Source: Cytophagales bacterium (GTDB lineage Bacteria; Bacteroidota; Bacteroidia; Cytophagales; Cyclobacteriaceae). Taken from it: 59,971 nt of DNA. The notes below the pieces were generated by a model. That model worked only from the letters and a program-made list of their open reading frames with translations, ran no database searches and had not been told where the DNA came from. Positions 34,219-43,500 of the stretch are shown here, in pieces. The first letter of the stretch is position 1; each line of letters starts with the position of its first letter. The DNA is taken from assembly GCA_016124425.1 (NCBI GenBank), contig WGNT01000071.1, positions 1-59,971 on the forward strand, written 5' to 3'. The position numbers were made by a program, and so were the translations under genes.

Positions 34219-34791
34219 TTATTTTTCGGTTTTTTCTACCCGGTGCATGATGCGGTTTATCCGCGGCTGGATAATCCATATGCCAATGGGGAAGAACAGT
34301 ATCATAATATATTCTCCGTAATAATCCGCTGGATTTACGTGTAGTTCACGTTCGGACCGAACCAGTGTTTTTGCCACAAAATTCAGTGAAAAAAGCCAGG
34401 CGAAGATACCGACGAACAGCACCATAACCGACCCCAGATAGGCCCAAAACGTGCTGTCGGCATGTCCAAGAATATCATCCCAGTTTAAAACATTAAATAC
34501 AAATAGAAAGAACAAAATAAAGAATGCTACACCCACACTGATAAAGAAATTGGTACTGGAGATCTTTAGCTCGTCTGTTATGTATTCATTCAACAAGGTC
34601 CCCACAGACCAGATCCATAAGAAGTAGATTAAAAAGGGAAGTATCGTGATATAGCGCACAACAGCGTTATATACGAATCGGTCCTCCTCGTTAGCCAACA
34701 TGGAAATGGCCGGGTAAATGGCGATAATCATAGAGACCCCCACTGTTAGTAAAAATAGTTGCCAATGTTTTAGTTTAAGAAGTAGTTTCAT
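34219..34791 (-). CDS. Membrane protein, 190 aa
   Basis: Integral membrane protein with four or five hydrophobic helices (LFLLTVGVSMIIAIYPAI, YITILPFLIYFLWIWSVG, FFISVGVAFFILFFLFVF, FWAYLGSVMVLFVGIFAWLF, YGEYIMILFFPIGIWIIQP). The start at 34791 (MKLLLKLKHWQLF) is chosen because the extra 23 codons upstream would give an atypical N-terminus. No enzymatic motif. It is 16 bases upstream of the ion channel gene, so they are likely co-transcribed. Function unknown. Confidence 0.7.
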   Translation of the reverse strand: MKLLLKLKHWQLFLLTVGVSMIIAIYPAISMLANEEDRFVYNAVVRYITILPFLIYFLWIWSVGTLLNEYITDELKISSTNFFISVGVAFFILFFLFVFNVLNWDDILGHADSTFWAYLGSVMVLFVGIFAWLFSLNFVAKTLVRSERELHVNPADYYGEYIMILFFPIGIWIIQPRINRIMHRVEKTEK

Positions 34792-34968
34792 TAGTTCAGC
34801 GGCTTTTATTCGTTGTGAGAGGTATCCTACATGATAGGTTAATACAAACATTTTACACAACTCCCGACAGGCTGCTTGATTCGGTAGTTATAATAGAAAA
34901 GCTGTCCTTAAGTAAAGACAGCCTTTCCGGTATAGTTGGATAGTCCTCGTTATATCCTTTTTCCAACA

Positions 34969-35868
34969 TCAGATTGTTGCTCTTCCGCCTGTGATCTGTA
35001 CTGTCGATCCGGTCATATAGCTCGAATCGTCGCAGGCCAGTAGTACATAGGCTGCGGCAAGTTCTGCCGGCTGTCCGACGCGTTTCATAGGGGTATTTTT
35101 TCCGAATTCTTTTACCTTTTCTTCAGGAAGTGTTGATGGGATCAATGGTGTCCATATCGGTCCAGGAGCCACGCAGTTTACCCGTATACCCTTATCGGCC
35201 AGCATTTCCCCGAGTGATACGGTAAAATTCTGAATAGCTCCTTTTGTCGCCGCGTAGGCTATCAAGGATGAATTAGGGTTATAGGCATTGACAGAGGTCG
35301 TGTTAATGATGGCACTACCAGGAGCCATAAGAGGAATAGCCTTCTTACACAGGTAAAACATCGCATAAATGTTTGTCCTAAACGTGTAATCCCATTCCTC
35401 GCTGCTCAACTCCTCCAGAGAGGAGTGTGCCATTTGAAAGGCGGCATTATTAACCAATATATCAATCCGGCCAAATTCCGAAACGGCCTTGTCGATGATT
35501 TCCCAGCAGTGAGGTTCCTCGCTGATATCCCCCTTAATTTTCACAGCCTTTCTTCCCGCTTCTTCAATATGCCTTACCGTGGTATCGGCATCTTCGTCTT
35601 CGTTGAGATAGGATATCATCACGTCTGCTCCCTCTCGGGCGAACGCAATAGCTACTGCTCTCCCTATTCCAGAATCCCCTCCCGTAATGACGGCTTTCTT
35701 GCCTTTCAGTTTGCCACTCCCTTTGTAAGAATCCTCTCCGTGATCTGCCTTCGGGTCCAATTTTTTTTCAGTCCCTGGTACCTCCTGCTGCTGTTCCGGA
35801 AAGGGAGGCTGATCATATTTCTTTTGTGGATGTTTTTCGCTAGTATCTTTCATTGTTCTAGTATCCAT
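34969..35868 (-). CDS. SDR-family oxidoreductase (general stress type)
   Basis: 299-residue short-chain dehydrogenase of the YghA/YhdF/GSP39 kind. A Pro/Gln/Lys-rich N-terminal extension (about 55 residues, including KKYDQPPFPEQQQEVPGTEK) precedes the NAD(P) site TGGDSGIGRAVAIAFAREGA. ILVNNAAFQ, the catalytic Ser in IINTTSVNAYN, and YAATKGAI (Tyr-x-x-x-Lys) follow, then CVAPGPIWTPLIPS. An ATG five codons in is a possible alternative start. Close relatives in other bacteria respond to stress. A paralogue is at 46362. Substrate unknown. Confidence 0.9.
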   Translation of the reverse strand: MDTRTMKDTSEKHPQKKYDQPPFPEQQQEVPGTEKKLDPKADHGEDSYKGSGKLKGKKAVITGGDSGIGRAVAIAFAREGADVMISYLNEDEDADTTVRHIEEAGRKAVKIKGDISEEPHCWEIIDKAVSEFGRIDILVNNAAFQMAHSSLEELSSEEWDYTFRTNIYAMFYLCKKAIPLMAPGSAIINTTSVNAYNPNSSLIAYAATKGAIQNFTVSLGEMLADKGIRVNCVAPGPIWTPLIPSTLPEEKVKEFGKNTPMKRVGQPAELAAAYVLLACDDSSYMTGSTVQITGGRATI

Positions 35869-35925
35869 TTGGTGGTAAATAGTATTTCCCCCAGAAAGCA
35901 GGGCGTTTCTCCAAAAAACGCCAGA

Positions 35926-36156
35926 TCAATCCGAACCCTCCGTCTTGACAATCTTGTTGTAAATACCAATAGCCAAAAACGGAGCAGCCCATTGTCCAAC
36001 AAATAGGGCCAGTTTATTTTGCTGGAATATTTTCAGTGTTAGCGATGCACCCATTGACGCGATGGAAGACCATAAGAATACATCAGAGGGTATTTTGGCT
36101 GTTTGATTTTCAATGGTTTTTGCAGTTTTTCCTTCTTTTTTATTATTCGTGTTCAT
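35926..36156 (-). CDS. Small membrane-associated protein, copy 1
   Basis: 76 residues: a polar Lys-rich start (MNTNNKKEGKTAKTIENQTA) and then a conserved hydrophobic region KIPSDVFLWSSIASMGASL, LALFVGQWAAPFLAIGIYNK, ending IVKTEGSD. It is clearly paralogous to the 79-residue protein at 44111 (same KIPSDVFLWSS, ALFVGQWAAPFL and GIYNKIVKTEGSD blocks). Two hydrophobic segments suggest a membrane hairpin. It is next to the SDR gene on the same strand. No family function is known to me; the conservation supports a real gene. Confidence 0.75.
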   Translation of the reverse strand: MNTNNKKEGKTAKTIENQTAKIPSDVFLWSSIASMGASLTLKIFQQNKLALFVGQWAAPFLAIGIYNKIVKTEGSD

Positions 36157-36502
36157 AGTATATCGTTTAGTTCATGTAGGAAATACAAATTGCTTGCCTT
36201 CTATCTTTGTTACTACTAACACCGTTCCATCAGGGCAAGAGACCTCCGTATAGCATTCGTTTATTGATAATAAGGCCAATAATTGCCTAAAAAAGGCTGT
36301 TTCAGACAGCGAAAGAAGCACTGGGCCCATAGTCGGTCGTTACCCGATTTCCCCATCTTGTTACGGATGTAACCCGTGTGCTCGCGGAGATGTAACTGAT
36401 GAAGCGAAAGCCGATCCCATTCCCTTCGTGTGCCGGATGGTAAACCCAGTCGAATGCGGAGCGAGCCCATATGATACCAATCCAAAAAGGTTTATGGCGA
36501 TC
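36157..36502. other. Intergenic, no gene recognised
   Basis: About 350 bases between the small membrane protein and surE. A 74-codon minus-strand frame (36261-36485) is present but shows no family resemblance. I see no RNA gene or clear repeat. Confidence 0.4.
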
Positions 36503-37243
36503 TCAACCCCTTGAAATACCGGCAGCATGCTGATTTGCCTGGGCTAGCGCTGTTTCGTCAGTAAGGTCTATTCGTAGTGGCGTCAGCGAAACATATCCAC
36601 GTTCCATTGCCCACCGATCAGAGTCTTCATCTGTATCCTCTATAGGCGTGACCGTGTACCAATAGTGTTGTCTTCCCATGGGATCAGTTCCGGGCTTCAC
36701 CATCCCGTCATAATGCCTAACTGATTGCTTGGTCCACTTGAGTCCCTGTGGATCAGGGGGGAGATTCACGTTGATCAAATTCGGGCGGCTGTCTTTTAGA
36801 AGCAGCTCAAGTACCTCTATAACAAAGCGTTCTATACGATCAAAGTTATACTCTCCGGAAACACTCGGCGTGCTAAACGCTATGCCTTTTTTACCTAATA
36901 AGGTCCCCTGTTTCGCAGCTGCCAGCGTTCCGGAATGCCAGATGGCATTGCCCAGGTTCGGGCCAAGGTTGATTCCTGAAAGGACCACATCTGTTTCTTT
37001 CCATAAAAAGCACCCTAAGGTGACGCAATCTGCCGGTGTGCCGTTTATTCGGAAGGCGTCAAAATCTTCAATAGGCGTCTTTTTATAGTTTAAAGGCCTT
37101 GCAGAGGTTATTGCATGGCCCATTGAAGATTGTTCTACATCAGGGGCAACGATTCGCACACTTCCGAATTTAGAAGCCACTTTTGCCAGTGCCAAAAGTC
37201 CGGGACTGTAAATCCCATCATCATTTGAAATCAAAATATTCAT
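36503..37243 (-). CDS. surE: 5'/3'-nucleotidase SurE
   Basis: SurE nucleotidase, which removes phosphate from nucleoside monophosphates and is linked to stationary-phase survival. The start at 37243 gives MNILISNDDGIYSPGLLALA, the usual SurE N-terminus with metal-binding D8 and D9; the 21 codons upstream are not part of the family. Other conserved parts are VAPDVEQSSMGHAIT (near 34-48), INGTPADCVTLGC, and VVLSGINLGPNLGNAIWHSG (near 92-111). Length 246 is typical. Divergent from the lipid kinase gene across about 70 bases. Confidence 0.94.
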   Translation of the reverse strand: MNILISNDDGIYSPGLLALAKVASKFGSVRIVAPDVEQSSMGHAITSARPLNYKKTPIEDFDAFRINGTPADCVTLGCFLWKETDVVLSGINLGPNLGNAIWHSGTLAAAKQGTLLGKKGIAFSTPSVSGEYNFDRIERFVIEVLELLLKDSRPNLINVNLPPDPQGLKWTKQSVRHYDGMVKPGTDPMGRQHYWYTVTPIEDTDEDSDRWAMERGYVSLTPLRIDLTDETALAQANQHAAGISRG

Positions 37244-37312
37244 TTGGATCAATTTTGGTTCATCCTTGTACAAAGCAAAAATGAAGCTTAACGCGCCCGC
37301 GCTCAAATAAAA

Positions 37313-38215
37313 ATGATGAAAGTAACGCTAATGTATAACTTAAAAGCAGGGAACGGATCGTTCGATTTGGAAAAAGCAGTCACATCTTTGGAAGAATTGG
37401 GAATAAAGGTCGCTGCTTATAACACTAAAGAAAAAGGATATAAAAAGGGCATAAAAAAGCCCTGTGACCTGATGGTCATCGCGGGCGGAGACGGAACGGT
37501 AGAAAAACTTTTTCGCAAAATCGTTAAAAAACAAATAGATATACTGATCGGTATTTTACCCTGTGGTACGGCAAACAACCTTGCCACCAATTTGAAATTA
37601 GAGGGGGATATAGCAAGAATCATCAGCTGCTGGAAAAGTGGGCAAATTACGAAGCTATCTGTTGGTGAATTTTCCTGCGGGGACTTAAAGCGCCACTTTG
37701 TGGAGTCAGTAGGTTGGGGGGTGTTTTCAGACCTCATTCGAAACAAGTCGGAAAGTAAAAAGCTCAGCAAAGGAAAAAACAAAATGGCGCGCGGAACAAA
37801 AAAGCTAAAGCAGCTTATCAATAGGGGGCTACCATTCCACGTAAATCTGATTCTCGATGGTCAAGTGCTTTCCGGTAGGTATCTGTGGGTAGAAATCATG
37901 AATTCTGCCCGTATGGGTCCGGGGCTAACACTTGCGCCATCGGCGGCTTTGGATGACCGATCCTTGGCTGTATTTAGAGTGGAATATGGGGAAAAGGAGG
38001 CATTGAAGGAATTCCTTGAAATGTCGGAAAAGGATCCCGTAGTTTCGTCGTGGTCTACGCTTAAGGCCAAGGAAATTTGGGTTGGTTGTACTTCTCCACC
38101 GCATATTGACGATGAGCTCTTTACGGAGCTGCCTTTCGCAGGATCTTTGGTGTGGGCAAAGGTTTCATTGGCCAGTTCTTGGATTCGAATAATAGATACC
38201 AGTATACATGGGTAG
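37313..38215 (+). CDS. YegS/DAG kinase-like lipid kinase
   Basis: 300 residues, diacylglycerol kinase catalytic-domain family (YegS/BmrU type). The nucleotide-binding motif VIAGGDGTVEKL (GGDGT at 58-62) is followed by ILPCGTANNLATNL (83-94), the conserved P-x-GTxN block. It should phosphorylate a lipid using ATP; the lipid is unknown. The start of the second domain near residue 130 (HFVESVGWGVFSDLI) is also typical. It starts 69 bases from surE in the opposite direction. No signal or membrane segments. Confidence 0.85.
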   Translation: MMKVTLMYNLKAGNGSFDLEKAVTSLEELGIKVAAYNTKEKGYKKGIKKPCDLMVIAGGDGTVEKLFRKIVKKQIDILIGILPCGTANNLATNLKLEGDIARIISCWKSGQITKLSVGEFSCGDLKRHFVESVGWGVFSDLIRNKSESKKLSKGKNKMARGTKKLKQLINRGLPFHVNLILDGQVLSGRYLWVEIMNSARMGPGLTLAPSAALDDRSLAVFRVEYGEKEALKEFLEMSEKDPVVSSWSTLKAKEIWVGCTSPPHIDDELFTELPFAGSLVWAKVSLASSWIRIIDTSIHG

Positions 38216-38896
38216 GGTGATAGCTCTATCTACCTAAAGCTACTCGCTTTAAATGTATAGTATCAAACTTAAACAGCTTAGAATATGCCTACTATTACAC
38301 ATGTCAGCGGGTTGAGAAGCCTGCTATCGCTCTGGAGAAACGGATACGGATTTATCGTGCACGAACAGAGCAGGATTTAACCATCGACAATACACGGTTT
38401 CCAGCAATTCCAAAAAGCCGGATGCTGATTAACAACGTAAGGCGGGTTGGCTAAGCCGGGTTTTCACGAGGAATATAAAAATAGATGGTACTATCGGTAA
38501 TTTATTATAAATGAATGGTTTAATTTTGATTACGATTCATTTTTGCTTGTGGGGAAATTATTGCCAGTTTGTCCAAGAAGTGTAACAGGTGACAATTTTT
38601 TTTATTGTTCGGGAAATCCTTGCCAATAGATGTTTTCCCTAAGAATTTATTGGCGTTCACTTGGAGCAGTTTGTCCCTAAGGAAGTTAAAAAGGAATCTT
38701 CAGGATCAACACTATTGAATTTCGTTCATATATCAAAGCGCTGCTGAAAACGGTACTCTTATTGACATTATCCTCAGTATAGAATCGAATTCATCCCGTA
38801 CCGGGATTGATGGGTTGAAAAAAAATCAATGCCGGGTTTTGCCGGTTATTTGATTTTTTACACATTATAAACAAGACGAAAATAAACAAGACGAAA
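38216..38896. other. Non-coding stretch before the nonapeptide-repeat gene
   Basis: About 680 bases in which I see no supported gene on either strand. Its last 30 bases are a tandem duplication described separately. The AT-rich segment 38490-38600 may hold a promoter, but I cannot define it. Confidence 0.45.
38867..38896 (+). repeat. 15-base tandem duplication abutting the start codon
   Basis: ATAAACAAGACGAAA occurs twice in a row (38867-38881 and 38882-38896), and the ATG of the next gene begins at 38897. The duplication covers the ribosome-binding region and could alter translation or give two equivalent leader positions. Confidence 0.85.
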
Positions 38897-39214
38897 ATGG
38901 AACCTGTTAGCAATAACCCACAACTCTGGGAGGAGCAAATGGACCCCTCTATGGAAGAAGACATACCTCTAAGGCCATCTGAAGTGGATATCCCACACGA
39001 AATTCAATATAGCGGCAAGAATAGAGAGTTTCCACGGGATCCTGGAACTGAAAATCCGGAAATAGAGAGACCTGATGAAGCACCCGAAATAGACAACCCC
39101 GGTGAGGGACCCGAAATAGAAAAACGGGATGAGGGACCGGAAATTGAAAAGCCGGACCAAGGACAGGAAATAAGCCGACCTGCCAAACGGGAAATCGACC
39201 CAGATCGAATATGA
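38897..39214 (+). CDS. Acidic protein with nonapeptide repeats
   Basis: 105 residues, mostly Glu, Asp, Pro, Ile and Arg, likely disordered. Residues 54-98 are five 9-residue repeats: PEIERPDEA, PEIDNPGEG, PEIEKRDEG, PEIEKPDQG and QEISRPAKR. The underlying 27-base units have diverged, so the repeat is old and selection is on the protein. No signal or membrane segment. The setting among stress genes and the charge pattern suggest a hydrophilin-like or osmoprotective role, an inference. Confidence 0.6.
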   Translation: MEPVSNNPQLWEEQMDPSMEEDIPLRPSEVDIPHEIQYSGKNREFPRDPGTENPEIERPDEAPEIDNPGEGPEIEKRDEGPEIEKPDQGQEISRPAKREIDPDRI

Positions 39215-39332
39215 ACCTAGCCCAGATCCAAGGAGTTAGGGTTAGGGTATGCTGAGCCTTTGTTAGGCAGGAAATTAGGTCGGTTAAATAAGCTACTAAA
39301 CCGTCCTAATTTCCTTATTCAATCAAAGGTTT

Positions 39333-39791
39333 TTAACCATTGTCAAAGTTGAAGAAAAAGGGGTTCGGGTCATGACCGTTCAACATATTCCGCCGTCCGC
39401 CTGTCACAAAGCAGTGCAGCATATCTTTTAGGGCAGAGACATGATTGGGTTTTTTAATATATGAATTTGCTCCACGTTTTATTGCTTCGGCGATATATTC
39501 CTGCTCGGAAGATGTTGAATAAATGGCAATGGGTAGTTTTTTGAATTTCTGCATTTTCCTTATAAGCGTCAAGCACTCCAGCCCGTTCATTACTGGCATG
39601 TTGATATCCATAAACACCATATGGGGGGTAGGATTTGTCGGAGAGGTAAGATATTGGATCAAGTCAAGCCCGTTGTCAGTAGTTTCCAGGATTACAGAAA
39701 GGTCTAGCCGCTCCACGGCATGCTTAAAAAGGAACTTATCGTCCTCATCATCATCAGCAAGCATTAGAATAATAGATTTGCTATGGTTCAT
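39333..39791 (-). CDS. Stand-alone receiver protein
   Basis: 152-residue single-domain response regulator. ILMLADDDEDDKFLFKHAVE holds the acidic pocket, VFMDINMPVMNGLECL the phosphoacceptor Asp (near residue 63), IAIYSTSSEQEYI the Ser/Thr position, and SYIKKPNH the Lys. There is no output domain, only a short tail. It has a paralogue at 41608-42048 with the same DDDEDD-like start and YSTSS. Proteins like this often receive phosphate from hybrid kinases or phytochrome-type sensors, not encoded here. Confidence 0.88.
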   Translation of the reverse strand: MNHSKSIILMLADDDEDDKFLFKHAVERLDLSVILETTDNGLDLIQYLTSPTNPTPHMVFMDINMPVMNGLECLTLIRKMQKFKKLPIAIYSTSSEQEYIAEAIKRGANSYIKKPNHVSALKDMLHCFVTGGRRNMLNGHDPNPFFFNFDNG

Positions 39792-40269
39792 TGTGTCTTT
39801 CTCCTATCTCATCAATTCAATTATTGCTAATATGCTTTATGTTCGGCCAGTGCGAAGAGCCATTCGAATACTAGTGTATTACCGGCCTCAACCTAACTCA
39901 TCATTTATGTACGCGATTTTTTGTAATTATTTATTTTAAATGAATAAATTAAATTTTAAGATGTCATGTATGATTTTTTGCCATTAAATTACAAAAATAT
40001 AGCTTTAATACATACAAAGGATAGTTTAGGTTCTTTTTTTTCCCTAGTATGAAAGTATTCCTTCGTCAACTTCTTTCAGAGGCCTGCCCACTAGCCGATT
40101 AGCTGGCTTAGGTTTGAGATTTAGATTACGGTTTCGTTCGGGTCCACTTGCTTATTTTGACTAGCTACCAAGGTAAAATTAAAAATATGTAATGAAAAAA
40201 TATAATTATGTAAACCAAATTGTGCATTTTAAATGATATTGCATGAAATAATCTTAATTAATTATTACG
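39792..40269. other. Intergenic, AT-rich
   Basis: About 480 bases between the receiver gene and the TPP-enzyme remnant. It is AT-rich (especially 39920-40040 and 40170-40265) and shows no gene, repeat or RNA that I can recognise. Confidence 0.4.
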
Positions 40270-41238
40270 ATGAAACGTTTCCATTCTAAGGTTTTGAATA
40301 CCGATTTAGCCGGACATTTAAGGACACGGTTTCCCCACCCCTTTGTGCGAAGTTTTGAAGGAACCTCGTCTGTTGGGATAAAGGGAGCCGTGAAGTATTT
40401 TCAGCATTTAGGTAATGGATATCTTAACGAAAACACTCCGAAAGACACCGTAGCCGAGATTCTGGTAAAAAAGCTCATTTCCTCAAACGTAAAGTTTGTT
40501 TTTGGGATAATTGGAGATGTTATACATCCCATCATAGAGGCAGTGCGGAAGCATGAGGACAAAATAGAGCTGATCTCGGTTCGTCATGAAGAATCAGCAG
40601 CCTTTATGGCTTGTGGGTACGCGAAGTATACAGGCCGCTTAGGTGTTTGTCTAGCTACATCGGGGCCTGGTACCATGCATCTATTAAATGAACTTTACGA
40701 CGCGAATAAGGACCACGTGCCGGTACTCGCGATTACAGGTGGACAGTCTTCTCACTTAGGGGTAACCGATTACACCCAAGAAATCAATGTAATTTCACTC
40801 ATGGAAGATGTGTCTTTGTACAACCATCAGATCAACGGGTCCTCACAAGTAGACACCGTTGTAGATCGTGCGATCAAAGCCGCTACAGATGGTGCGGGAG
40901 TAGCGCACTTAAATATTCCAAGGGATATTCAGCAAGAGCATAGCACACTCGAAAAACACAGGGGAGGATTACATCTCTCCACAGTCACACCAGCTTCTGC
41001 CATGAGGAAGTAGGTCCCAGAACCCGAATTCATTCAGTCTGTCGGCCGATAGATTTTGCGAAAATCACAGAAGCTTGTCGTGCAGTAAGATTGAGTTGTG
41101 GAAAATTAAGCACTGAGTTCCTCACTCATAACAGCGTTGGAGCATAAAAGCCCGCCGCTATTAGAAGTGACAGCTGATCCAGACCATGCGCCTACAGCAC
41201 CTGAAATCTGTATGGTAAACCAGTTTGGATCTAACTAA
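40270..41238 (+). pseudogene. Thiamine-diphosphate enzyme remnant (pyruvate oxidase-like)
   Basis: Remnant of a pyruvate oxidase/acetolactate synthase-type enzyme. 40270-41013 encodes the N-terminal domain (TVAEILVKKLISSNVKFVFG, VRHEESAAFMACGYAKYTGR with the catalytic Glu, LATSGPGTMHLLNELYDA, LNIPRDIQ) and stops at MRK. After a frame change, 41048-41238 gives RPIDFAKITEACR and LLEVTADPDHAPTAPEI, which match the C-terminal end of the same family. The middle domain and most of the TPP-binding domain (about 300 codons) are deleted. The first 55 residues before the domain are unusual. Non-functional as it stands. Confidence 0.8.
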
Positions 41239-41357
41239 GGTAAGGTAGCGATGAGATTGAACAGAACCTAACCTTCCCTTCCCCTACTACTTACTATAGT
41301 TGCAGGATTCTCTCGATTCCTTTCCATTACAATATACACCCTCAACAAACCGACACG

Positions 41358-41543
41358 ATGAAGACTACATATTTAGATTTTTATAAAATGGTATTGCAAA
41401 AAGTCAGCTTTGATAAACACCTGCTTTCCAAAGAATTTAAAAAGGCGGCGAGAGACCTTTCTGATCATGAGAAAACGGAATTGATGCTATGGCTTGAAGA
41501 GGCAGGCTTAATGTCTTTTGTGGTGGTTGAGAGCAAGGTGTAG
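41358..41543 (+). CDS. Small protein, 61 aa
   Basis: 61 residues, helical and charged (MKTTYLDFYKMVLQKVSFDK, EFKKAARDLSDHEKTELMLW), ending VVVESKV. No motif or export signal. The composition and amphipathic pattern look like a real small protein, and it follows an AT-rich leader. Family not recognised. It is separated from the TPP remnant by about 120 bases. Confidence 0.55.
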   Translation: MKTTYLDFYKMVLQKVSFDKHLLSKEFKKAARDLSDHEKTELMLWLEEAGLMSFVVVESKV

Positions 41544-41607
41544 GAACTGGCGTATAGGACCAAATATGATATGCCACAGGAGACGCCGGTTAAGGTTAGG
41601 CTGGCAC

Positions 41608-42048
41608 TCACACGACTAATAGGAAATTTTCCTTACTAAGCGTCAGGCCGTCATATTGGTGGTTGATTGTAATCACCTTTAATAATAGAGATTTGAGTAT
41701 TTCAAAATCTGTTGGCTTATTGATGTAGATGTTTGCCCCATGTACAAGACAATCTTCCAGATCTTGGTCAGAACTAGACGTAGAATAAATGGCAATGGAC
41801 AAGTCTTTAAGGGCTGTATTTTTTCGTATATCGATAAGGCAGGCTATTCCGCCTTTTAATGGCATGTTTAGATCCAGAAACACCAAATCAGGCACTTTAT
41901 TTTCGGGGTTCTCCAAGTATTCTAGCAGTTCAACACCATTTTGTACGCAAGTCAACGCGATGTTTAGCCCGAGTTGCTCTACTGCCTGGCTAAAGAATAA
42001 GCGATCATCCTCATCATCTTCCGCTAAAACAAGATGTATTTTTTCCAT
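41608..42048 (-). CDS. Stand-alone receiver protein, paralogue
   Basis: 146-residue single-domain receiver. IHLVLAEDDEDDRLFFSQAV, LVFLDLNMPLKGGIACL (phosphoacceptor Asp near 61), IAIYSTSSSDQDLED and IYINKPTDF carry the expected residues. It is close to the receiver at 39333 in sequence and size, so it is probably a duplicate. It is downstream of the AraC-type regulator on the same strand with a 24-base gap, so the two may be co-transcribed, possibly from the sigma-54-like site at 42701. Confidence 0.88.
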   Translation of the reverse strand: MEKIHLVLAEDDEDDRLFFSQAVEQLGLNIALTCVQNGVELLEYLENPENKVPDLVFLDLNMPLKGGIACLIDIRKNTALKDLSIAIYSTSSSDQDLEDCLVHGANIYINKPTDFEILKSLLLKVITINHQYDGLTLSKENFLLVV

Positions 42049-42072
42049 GACAAGATGACTAATATGTTACAT

Positions 42073-42633
42073 TCACGAACGTTCTTCAGTCATACAATTC
42101 CTTCGCTTTATAATTTTTATAAACTGAGTAGACGTAATTCCGGTAATTTTTTTAAACTGGCTTGACAAATGCCCCACACTACTATAGTTCAACATAAACG
42201 CAATCTCAGAAAGCGTATATTCATTGCACAATAAGAGCGTCTTCGCTCGTTCTATTTTTTGTAGAATGATATAGTTTTCAAGTGTACTCAACGTTTGTTC
42301 CGAGAAAGCGTTTGAAATGTATCCATAGCTTAGGTTTAGTTTCTCCGATATAACGTTGGACAGTTTCAAGGAATAGTAATCCTCGTTACAAATAATTTCA
42401 GTTACCGTATTTTTTACCTTTTGAATAAACTGATCCCGCTGAGATTCTTTGATCTGTATCCCATATTCCGCAAGCCGGAGGGTAAGGGTCTCCAATTCAG
42501 TACAGGGCAGTTCTTCCAAAATTTCTATCTGGGAATAGTTGTGGATTTTGAACTTAACGTTCAGTTTCCCTAACTCGTTATCTATTATCTTTCTTATAAG
42601 TACATGAACCTGATAGCCTATTACTAAATTCAT
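42073..42633 (-). CDS. AraC-family transcriptional regulator
   Basis: 186 residues. The C-terminal AraC/XylS domain (about 85-175) has SEKLNLSYGYISNAFSE (first helix-turn-helix) and IQKIERAKTLLLCNEYTLSE then IAFMLNYSSVGHLSSQFKK and ITGITSTQFIK (second). The N-terminal 80 residues are short and resemble the compact sensor-less form common in this phylum, where the regulator works with a separate receiver. It is 24 bases upstream of the receiver gene on the same strand. Confidence 0.85.
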   Translation of the reverse strand: MNLVIGYQVHVLIRKIIDNELGKLNVKFKIHNYSQIEILEELPCTELETLTLRLAEYGIQIKESQRDQFIQKVKNTVTEIICNEDYYSLKLSNVISEKLNLSYGYISNAFSEQTLSTLENYIILQKIERAKTLLLCNEYTLSEIAFMLNYSSVGHLSSQFKKITGITSTQFIKIIKRRNCMTEERS

Positions 42634-43500
42634 TTGTCTCTGATAGCGTGATTAGTGGACATTTGACCCGAAAAAACGGAACCACTTCAAGCGAACCTCA
42701 TGCGAGGAATGTGCCAGAAAATGAACAATAACGGACAGGAACTTGCTGGATTCAGTCTATAAAGTGATATAAATTCATATTTATTTTAAGAAATATTTAA
42801 AAATATTTTAATATTACTAATTTATTATATTAAATAACAGAATAGGTAAATATAACTCCGTGCAAGTAGCTGCATAGATTGATGACGTATAATCAATTGG
42901 TTTTTTCGATGATTTGGGAGCTTCAGGTTCATCAATCGTCAATTTGTTCCTAAAAGGGATAGATTTTTCGTCGGTTACTTAAGATCTTTCGGCTTTCATG
43001 AAAGTGGAAAAATTTTCGGGTGCCTGTACTCAGAGTGGGGAAGAAATTCTACAAACGATTTTAGTTTACGCAATGATTTTCTGGTTTATACGGACAGGGA
43101 AGCCATATAGTAGGCCCATTCCTCCTGACGTTTTTTGCTACGATAAGTAGGAAGATGTGGATATGCTAGCGTCGTTTTTACTCCTAAGATTCTATCCGAA
43201 GTTTTTGGTCTACTAGAAATTAAGTTCTGAGTTCGGCCCATGAACAAATTTTTATGTTTCGTCGTGAACGCGATACCCCAATCGATTGGCCTTTCAAGCC
43301 CCTTTTACGAGATGGTTATCGTTTTATTGATAGTGAGGGATGAATAAGTGAGGGATGGACTTATCCATTTACGAATTAACAAAACGTCATTAGTATAAAT
43401 TTTTAAATTTTTGGTATTGTAAAATAGTTTTGGCAAGCTATTGATAGGATAAGTTTTATAAATTAATATAATTATCTATAACAAATAAAAATCAATTTCT
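42634..43500. other. Intergenic, 867 bases
   Basis: No gene is supported. It contains the sigma-54-like site at 42701-42716, long AT-rich runs (42770-42850, 43370-43500) that probably hold promoters, and a short direct repeat AGTGAGGGATG near 43334 and 43348. I cannot interpret the remainder. Confidence 0.4.
42701..42716 (-). promoter_or_regulatory. Sigma-54-like -24/-12 promoter
   Basis: On the minus strand the sequence is TGGCACATTCCTCGCA, matching TGGCAC-N5-TTGCA with only TC in place of TT and the GG and GC pairs ten bases apart as required. It points at the AraC-type gene starting at 42633, leaving about 55 bases to the ATG. An activator of the sigma-54 type is encoded at 44547. Confidence 0.4.

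Noticed and set aside
36261-36485. 74-codon minus-strand frame downstream of the small membrane protein
   Set aside because: Composition rich in Arg, Trp, His and Leu looks like random translation, and no family match is seen.
38216-38896. Possible hidden gene or RNA in the long gap
   Set aside because: All frames are short and broken, and no tRNA, rRNA or riboswitch pattern was recognisable.
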